NCBI GenBank assembly: GCA_003550325.1
Contig: QKWP01001159.1
Coordinates: forward strand, 99,115 to 163,114
Source of the DNA: Gigaspora rosea
Taxonomy: Eukaryota; Glomeromycota; Glomeromycetes; Diversisporales; Gigasporaceae
DNA length: 64,000 nucleotides
Direction of reading: 5' to 3'
Shown here: positions 59,796-64,000 of the stretch, one piece after another
How positions within the stretch are numbered: position 1 is the stretch's first letter
Layout of the letters: each line of letters begins with the position of its first letter
Notes under the pieces: model-generated
Told to the model about the DNA's origin: nothing
The model's input: only the letters and a program-made list of their open reading frames with translations
The model's database searches: none
Position numbers and translations under genes: made by a program

Positions 59796-60650
59796 TTAGA
59801 TTGAGTTAGATCTTATTCTTTTTGGTTTCTCAATTGATTTGTTGTTTTCCAGTAGTATTCTATTGATTATTTTGTCAGTGGCTTGTTCAAGCCTTTCTTT
59901 TTCCTTTTTTAATTCTTTGACTTTCTTTGCTTGGTCTAGAAATTCTTGACTAAGTTTATTTATTTCCGTATATGCTGATATGTAACTTTCTTCTTCTTCA
60001 AAATATATCTTATTTCTTGCTCCTTCAGAATACAATATATTGTCAATTGCTTCTAGATGGTGTAATATTAGATGATGAAACCTGAACGGTAATATTGTGA
60101 ACTGGTTATTATAGTCTCCGTAATAGAATTCTGTTTCTTCTGTTTCAGGGTTTTCTTCAAATATTTTGCAAAATTCTGGTGACTCTGCTAGTAATCTTTT
60201 CTTTATTCCTTCGATCTGTGCTTGTGTGTTATCTAAGAAATTGTTGTAAATGTTTCTTTGTTTCTTTTGTTCCTTAACAAGTTCTCTTCCTGTTAGATCT
60301 GGAAATAAGGTTGCTGTTCTTGTTAAAATATGGGGTGGTATTCTATCCGGTCTTTGTTTATCGTATTCCAGTGTATGTGGATAGAATTCTCTTGCTATAC
60401 TTTTAGCTCCTTCAAGTGTCAATAGGATTGCTCCTAGTCTTGAATTATTTGTAGGGTTTATTCGATCAATGAGGTCGTTAATTGTATTCCAGATATCGTC
60501 AGTTATTTGTATGAGCTCTCTTGATTCCAGAATGTCTTTATTTCGTGGGTATCTTTTTGCTTTCCTATTTTTAGGTGGTCTTGAAATTGGTTTCCAGTTA
60601 AATCTGAATTTTCTTAATTCTTCTAATGTTTTATTTTGTTCTTCGTTCAT
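59796..60650 (-). CDS. Cluster protein of 284 residues, unknown
   Basis: From ATG 60650 (a longer frame opens with TTG at 60668). The N-terminus is basic (RPPKNRKAKRYPRNKD, residues 24-39), the middle is helical, and the C-terminus is charged and coiled-coil-like (QAKKVKELKKEKERLEQA). It ends in a basic RIRSNSI tail. It contains LLTLEGAKSI (residues 76-85), nearly identical to LLALEGARNI in the 129-residue protein at 61114-61503, so the two may share a domain. It overlaps the small membrane-protein gene by 20 bases. The basic ends suggest nucleic-acid binding or an internal virion-type role; this is inference only. Confidence 0.8.
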   Translation of the reverse strand: MNEEQNKTLEELRKFRFNWKPISRPPKNRKAKRYPRNKDILESRELIQITDDIWNTINDLIDRINPTNNSRLGAILLTLEGAKSIAREFYPHTLEYDKQRPDRIPPHILTRTATLFPDLTGRELVKEQKKQRNIYNNFLDNTQAQIEGIKKRLLAESPEFCKIFEENPETEETEFYYGDYNNQFTILPFRFHHLILHHLEAIDNILYSEGARNKIYFEEEESYISAYTEINKLSQEFLDQAKKVKELKKEKERLEQATDKIINRILLENNKSIEKPKRIRSNSI

Positions 60651-60816
60651 TAAATTGTTCTTTGGCAAGTTTAATAGTATAGGCTTCGATAATCCCTTCT
60701 TTAATTAGTTTGATTATATAACAAATGGATATTAAAAGTATGGTATGTTCTAATAAAATTATAAAGTATATTGTTGTTCGATCGTAGGTAAGTACTGATA
60801 ATGTAAGGTGGTTCAT
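60631..60816 (-). CDS. Small predicted membrane protein
   Basis: 61 residues from ATG 60816; the longer frame to 60867 starts with GTG. A hydrophobic stretch, TIYFIILLEHTILLISICYI (about residues 15-34), is a likely membrane-spanning helix, followed by a positively charged C-terminal tail. It is the only clear membrane protein of the cluster. It overlaps the next gene by 20 bases and follows the previous one by 35. Function unknown. Confidence 0.6.
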   Translation of the reverse strand: MNHLTLSVLTYDRTTIYFIILLEHTILLISICYIIKLIKEGIIEAYTIKLAKEQFNERRTK

Positions 60817-60851
60817 CCACAATATAGTAATATTAGTTAAAGGTATTGCTT

Positions 60852-61124
60852 CTATAAGTTGGTCCACTTTGTATTATTGATATGTAAAAGGGTTTCGATT
60901 ATTTTATCAACTATTTCTCCTTCTATATTTTGGATGGAAATTTCTTTTATCTTTTCTTCAAGTATTCCTTGGTTCACTGATATTGATATAAGAGCTGTTT
61001 TATAGTATTCTTTTAATCTTGGTGTTTCAAGTGTTGTTAATTCTTTTATTATTTCTGATTTATAATTTTCGAGTAGCAGTATTATTTTCTTTATGTAATA
61101 AGTTCTTGTTTTTCTATCGGGCAT
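60852..61124 (-). CDS. Cluster protein of 90 residues, unknown
   Basis: It starts at ATG 61124 (MPDRKTRTYYIKK..); the frame continues to 61199 only with a TTG, deep inside the upstream gene, so the ATG is preferred. This gives an 11-base overlap with the preceding gene. Helical, rich in I, E and K, no membrane segment. Not recognised. Confidence 0.7.
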   Translation of the reverse strand: MPDRKTRTYYIKKIILLLENYKSEIIKELTTLETPRLKEYYKTALISISVNQGILEEKIKEISIQNIEGEIVDKIIETLLHINNTKWTNL

Positions 61125-61503
61125 TAAAGATATCAGTTGGTAATCCCAATCTTTTATTGTTGATTTGGTCGTAAGCGTAATATACAGTATATTGTCCAAA
61201 TGCTGTTTGAAGTAATATTCCTATTGCTTCAGTGATTATAGGCGTTCCAATGATTTCTAAGTTATTAGTTCTTGGGTTCCTTCTAGTAGTCGAGGTTTCT
61301 AATATTAGCTGGGTATGGTGTTGTAATAGATAATCTTGGGTTGCCTGAGTTAGTCCTGTATTTGGAAATATTATTTGTGTGGCTTGGTCGTTTTCCTGGA
61401 TATTTCGTGCTCCTTCTAATGCTAGTAATGTTCTGTTTAAGTACGCTTTTTCTGTTTCTGATAACTGTGGTTCTTGAGTTCTCCTTATGGGTTGCCGTGA
61501 CAT
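61114..61503 (-). CDS. Cluster protein of 129 residues, unknown
   Basis: ATG 61503 is directly preceded in frame by TGA, which fixes the start. The sequence is unlike its lysine-rich neighbours, being rich in Q, T and R. It contains LLALEGARNI (residues 26-35), shared with the 284-residue protein, followed by a QATQDYLLQHHTQLILETST segment. Not recognised. A basic frame on the same strand at 61283-61576 overlaps it but has only a TTG start. Confidence 0.8.
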   Translation of the reverse strand: MSRQPIRRTQEPQLSETEKAYLNRTLLALEGARNIQENDQATQIIFPNTGLTQATQDYLLQHHTQLILETSTTRRNPRTNNLEIIGTPIITEAIGILLQTAFGQYTVYYAYDQINNKRLGLPTDIFNAR

Positions 61504-61568
61504 TCACTCCTCTTCGCGGGTGTCTTTCAGCTGTTTTTCTTCCGTTTTTAGCGAGTTTGTATTCTTTG

Positions 61569-62060
61569 CTATTCAATTTTTACTAATTTATAATTATATT
61601 TAATTTTCTTTTCGTAGGTTCCTTTAAGTAACTGATCGATTGTTGGTCTGATATATTCGTGTGATCGTAATAAGCCTGTGTTTTTTGGGTAGAACCAGTA
61701 TTCTGTTAAGTTGCTTTCTTCAATATAGAATTCTACAAGTTTTCTTATTTGCGAAAGGTATTTCCTTTGTACTATTACTTCTGACTTGTTACTGTTTATT
61801 GTTTTGTAAATTGCTGTTGCTCTTTTAAATAGAAATGTATACTCGTTATTTTTATAAGCTTCTTCTAATGTGAGTTGTCCTTGTAAGGTCTGGATTTGGA
61901 TTTTTATTTGGTCAAGGAGTCCTTGCAATTTTATGTTTAGTTCTTCCTTTGATAATATCTGTTCAACTACGTTATTCTCTTGGTTAGAATCTTGGAGATC
62001 AATATAGTCTTTTGTAATGTTTCTTAAAAATTTCTTTTGTTCATGTATTTCTGGGTTCAT
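61569..62060 (-). CDS. Cluster protein of 163 residues, unknown
   Basis: ATG 62060 lies four bases after the stop of the Zn2Cys6 gene. Residues 25-70 look like an amphipathic coiled coil (..LNIKLQGLLDQIKIQIQTLQ..), with a lysine-rich C-terminus. No cysteine pairs and no membrane segment. Not recognised. A 65-base gap separates it from the next gene. Confidence 0.8.
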   Translation of the reverse strand: MNPEIHEQKKFLRNITKDYIDLQDSNQENNVVEQILSKEELNIKLQGLLDQIKIQIQTLQGQLTLEEAYKNNEYTFLFKRATAIYKTINSNKSEVIVQRKYLSQIRKLVEFYIEESNLTEYWFYPKNTGLLRSHEYIRPTIDQLLKGTYEKKIKYNYKLVKIE

Positions 62061-62064
62061 TCAA

Positions 62065-62310
62065 CTAATGGTTCAATATATGGTTAAGGGTATGGTCCTT
62101 TTTCTTTGGTTGAGGTCCTCGTGGTTTGTAAAATTTAGTATTTTGACAGGTGATTCCTTTCCACTTGCAGCGGTCACAAGTACTTTCTTGTTTGGAATAA
62201 TTGCAGCGTATATGTTCGTTTCTACAATTGTCACAAGATTTGGTATTTCTTTTGTTATTTCTTGGGGTGTTTTTGTTTTTCATGTATATGCTTTGAGCAT
62301 GTAGGTTCAT
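62065..62310 (-). CDS. Small Zn2Cys6 (binuclear zinc cluster) DNA-binding protein
   Basis: 81 residues from ATG 62310. Cysteines at 26, 29, 36, 45, 48 and 55 give C-x2-C-x6-C-x8-C-x2-C-x6-C, the Gal4-type binuclear zinc cluster (CDNCRNEHIRC ... CDRCKWKGITC). It is followed by a basic proline-containing linker (YKPRGPQPKKK, residues 61-71). Ordinary fungal factors carry this cluster in proteins of several hundred residues with a large effector domain; here the cluster makes up almost the whole protein. It probably binds DNA and may act as a repressor or competitor. Zn2Cys6 is essentially fungal, which ties the element to a fungal host. Repeated TGAAC words lie directly upstream. Confidence 0.85.
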   Translation of the reverse strand: MNLHAQSIYMKNKNTPRNNKRNTKSCDNCRNEHIRCNYSKQESTCDRCKWKGITCQNTKFYKPRGPQPKKKDHTLNHILNH

Positions 62311-62504
62311 GGTTCAGTTCTTAGTCCTTTTATAATTTTTCCGTTCAATATAGTTCAATAAGTTAATAGTTCTTTATTGTTCTGGTTCATTTAGTTCATT
62401 GGTAAATAATATTAATAATACAATGTAAATATTTATATTTAAATAATTGCTAAATATGGATATATTGAATATTTTAATATCTGTAAATGTTTTATATCAA
62501 TTGT
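62311..62504 (-). promoter_or_regulatory. Intergenic control region with TGAAC repeats
   Basis: At 194 bases this is the largest gap in the cluster. It contains GTTCA (TGAAC on the coding strand) near 62311, 62342, 62352, 62384, 62394 and 62500, plus one at 62305 within the first codons of the downstream gene, in an otherwise AT-rich stretch. It is the likely promoter of the Zn2Cys6 gene and of any transcript reading on from it. That the repeats are sites for this factor is inference. Confidence 0.4.
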
Positions 62505-63107
62505 TCAGAATCTATTATTGTATCTGATATTGTGGCTTCTGAATTGTTTTGCGCGTTTCATCTCATCAGTTTCATCTTCTGATGGATCTTCAAGGTTTAC
62601 GTGTTCTTGAGTGTCTTTCAATTTCCTTTTTAATTTCTGGTTTTCATTTTGGAGTTCTAGGGTCGACTGTTCCAAAATTGTAATCCTTCTGGCAAGGGCC
62701 TTATTTTCTTGTGTGAGTTTGAATTGTTGTTCTGCCATTAGTCCGAATATAGCGTATAGTTCTTCAATTTTTCGATTAGTATTATACCCTGGTGAAGTTG
62801 GTCTTGATCGTGGGATTTCTTCGATTTCTTCTTCAAAATCCATTTGGTCCTGTTCTTCAGTTTGCTTCCTGTATAATTCATTATCTTTCCAGGCTTCATA
62901 ATACATTTCTTCTGGGTCTTCTTGTCTTGATTTTTCAATGGATCTTTCTCTAGATTCTTCTTCTATAAGAAGGTTAATAGCCTTTGCATTGACTTCTTTT
63001 TGGCAGTCCTCACAGTATCCTATAGTATTCTTTTCTTTGGGCATTAAACATTCTTTACAGAGGGATATATTTCCTTGTTCTTTTAGAACTTCTTCAGCAT
63101 TTTTCAT
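62505..63107 (-). CDS. Zinc-ribbon and coiled-coil protein
   Basis: 200 residues from ATG 63107. An N-terminal C-x2-C-x11-C-x2-C (C17, C20, C32, C35: CKECLMPKEK...YCEDC) is a small zinc ribbon. A very acidic middle follows (residues 45-100), then a clear leucine-zipper-like coiled coil (about 110-168: ..LTQENKALARRITILEQSTL..) and an acidic patch with a basic end. It is probably an oligomeric scaffold or transcription-related protein. The stop of the upstream gene lies six bases before the start. Its ribbon resembles those of the zinc-finger gene at the window edge. Confidence 0.82.
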   Translation of the reverse strand: MKNAEEVLKEQGNISLCKECLMPKEKNTIGYCEDCQKEVNAKAINLLIEEESRERSIEKSRQEDPEEMYYEAWKDNELYRKQTEEQDQMDFEEEIEEIPRSRPTSPGYNTNRKIEELYAIFGLMAEQQFKLTQENKALARRITILEQSTLELQNENQKLKRKLKDTQEHVNLEDPSEDETDEMKRAKQFRSHNIRYNNRF

Positions 63108-63113
63108 TTCTTT

Positions 63114-63413
63114 TCATATTTCTGTGTTTGACATGGGTCTGGTCCTGACATCTTGATTCATAGACAGAAGTCTTGCTTCACATAATTCAGGGTCTTCATC
63201 TTCATCTATTAATTCTTCATATTCTTCTGTTGTTAGTTCTTCATTATAATGGTCCTGTCCATATATTCTAGTGAAGTAATTGATTCTGATGGGTCTGATG
63301 TCTTCATCGATTTCAGGGTCATTGAATGTATCATTATTGTATTCTTCATTCATTAATTTAAAATCTTCATCCTCATGGTGCCACTTATTCATATTATCTT
63401 TGTAGTATATCAT
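63114..63413 (-). CDS. Small highly acidic protein
   Basis: 99 residues from ATG 63413. D/E-rich throughout (for example TTEEYEELIDEDEDPELCEA), with aromatic residues interspersed. No cysteine pairs and no membrane segment. Such acidic proteins can mimic DNA or serve as activation domains, but nothing here proves it. Not recognised. Confidence 0.75.
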   Translation of the reverse strand: MIYYKDNMNKWHHEDEDFKLMNEEYNNDTFNDPEIDEDIRPIRINYFTRIYGQDHYNEELTTEEYEELIDEDEDPELCEARLLSMNQDVRTRPMSNTEI

Positions 63414-63550
63414 ATATCTGATAATTCTTTTAATTTGTGATTCATTAATATGATATGATATATTTGTATTTTTCCGAGTATAGTTTCTGATTTTATTATC
63501 AAGTTGCTAGTTTGTTAGTCTTTCTTCGGCCATATTCATGTTGTTAAAGA
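63414..63550 (-). other. Short intergenic gap in the cluster
   Basis: AT-rich, with no reading frame. It is a possible promoter of the acidic-protein gene. The direct words atatgatatgatata occur at 63449-63463. Confidence 0.35.
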
Positions 63551-64000
63551 TCATTTGGCGAATTTATGTTCTTTGTTGCAGAAATGCATTCCATCATGGC
63601 TTTCCATTTTTCTAGTAATATTAGGTTTTTCACAGAGTCGACAAATAGTCTTTTTGCCTTGTCCTAGTCCTGTAAAATATTTTTTACTTCTGGGGTCCTT
63701 AAAATCTAATGCTTCATGCATTTCAGAATAGCATCCCTTACAATAGAGGGTTTCTTCAATGTAGATCACTTGTAATGAATATGGGTCCGTGAATAATCCT
63801 TTGATATAATAAAGATCTTCTTTAGCAGTTGGTCTGTTGCATTCTTTTCTACAACAGTGATGTTTATCACGTTGTTCATTATATGTGGTCCAATTAGTAT
63901 GCTCTTCTCTTCTTTGGATAATTCTTTCAGGGTTACATTTGCAAAAGAGATTTGCATTTTCTTTGAGGAGTCTAGAGGTCCTGCATTGATAGTTTTCATG
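63551..64000 (-). CDS. Multi-zinc-finger protein, partial (runs off the right edge)
   Basis: The frame is open from the window edge to its stop at 63551-63553, giving 149 residues without an N-terminus. Cysteine/histidine motifs, numbered from the edge, are C20-x-C22, H47-H48-C49-C50-x3-C54, C87-x2-C90, C120-x2-C123 and C141-x3-H145. Phrases such as CCRKECNRPTAKEDL, LYCKGCYSEMHEA and ICRLCEKPN look like related zinc ribbons. An alternative reading as two genes (63766-63999, and 63551-63769 with a GTG start) is inferior: the single frame spans both and places cysteine motifs along its whole length. Probably nucleic-acid or protein binding; family not recognised. Confidence 0.75.
   Translation of the reverse strand, partial: HENYQCRTSRLLKENANLFCKCNPERIIQRREEHTNWTTYNEQRDKHHCCRKECNRPTAKEDLYYIKGLFTDPYSLQVIYIEETLYCKGCYSEMHEALDFKDPRSKKYFTGLGQGKKTICRLCEKPNITRKMESHDGMHFCNKEHKFAK

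Larger units (their letters stand above)
57577..64000 (-). other. Compact minus-strand gene cluster (candidate integrated virus-like or plasmid-like element)
   Basis: Twelve consecutive same-strand reading frames fill the interval, with overlaps of 11-56 bases or gaps mostly under 70 bases; the exceptions are about 137 bases at 63414-63550 and 194 bases at 62311-62504. None needs an intron and none contains an internal stop, in sharp contrast to the decayed, intron-bearing host genes to the left. I recognise a Nudix fold, a Zn2Cys6 cluster, zinc ribbons and a membrane segment, but no polymerase, integrase or capsid. The cluster continues beyond the right edge, so hallmark genes may lie outside. 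Confidence 0.7.

Noticed and set aside
61283-61576. 97-residue basic frame overlapping the 129-residue cluster gene
   Set aside because: It opens with TTG, has no internal ATG, and lies mostly inside a gene with a well-defined ATG start.
57887-62901. Several plus-strand frames of 79-96 residues opposite the cluster genes
   Set aside because: They are antisense shadows rich in S, F, L and C, with no motif support; the minus-strand genes are long, contiguous and collinear.
63766-63999. 77-residue frame beginning with ATG at the window edge
   Set aside because: Another frame on the same strand runs through from the edge to 63551 with a full set of zinc-binding cysteines; the 77-residue reading has no such features and ends in mid-gene.

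Overview
The window looks like nuclear DNA of an arbuscular-mycorrhizal-type fungus (Glomeromycotina, Rhizophagus-like). The evidence is very AT-rich DNA, GT-AG introns of about 75-100 bases, a Sel1-repeat plus protein-kinase gene family, a vWA/C1-type zinc-finger locus, a fungal Zn2Cys6 cluster and a very high transposon load. The organism call is inference. Almost every host gene here is broken; the only dense set of intact reading frames is at the right end.

Layout. 1-2161: repeats and one MITE. 2162-15200 (copy A) and 22723-51105 (copy B) are two diverged, same-orientation copies of one locus: a Sel1-repeat/kinase pseudogene, a long AT-rich spacer, a vWA/C1-zinc pseudogene and more spacer. 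About 13 kb in A became about 28 kb in B through insertion of an 8.4-kb LINE, several TIR elements and a composite block, plus what looks like an assembly error. 15201-22722 between them holds MITEs, foldbacks and degenerate tandem repeats. 51106-57576 carries a decayed pogo-like transposon (52360-55146), a TIR element with a nested hAT-like element, and a duplicated non-coding block.

57577-64000 (minus strand, running off the right edge) is unlike the rest: twelve tightly packed, intronless, mostly intact genes that abut or overlap by 11-56 bases. They include a divergent Nudix protein, a pair of paralogues, a small membrane protein, an 81-residue Zn2Cys6 protein, a zinc-ribbon/coiled-coil protein, an acidic protein and a multi-zinc-finger protein. 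Such packing is typical of viral genomes or linear plasmids, not of the fungal host, so I read it as an integrated virus-like or plasmid-like element of unrecognised type. This is the best candidate for an undescribed system.

Two technical points. (1) 34421-38389 and 38391-42359 appear identical and are separated by a single N: most likely two contigs with an unmerged overlap, so about 3.97 kb is probably artefactual. (2) Because copy A often preserves the empty site for an insertion in copy B, and the reverse, element ends and target-site duplications can be read directly for a SINE and many MITEs, and their insertions ordered relative to the duplication.
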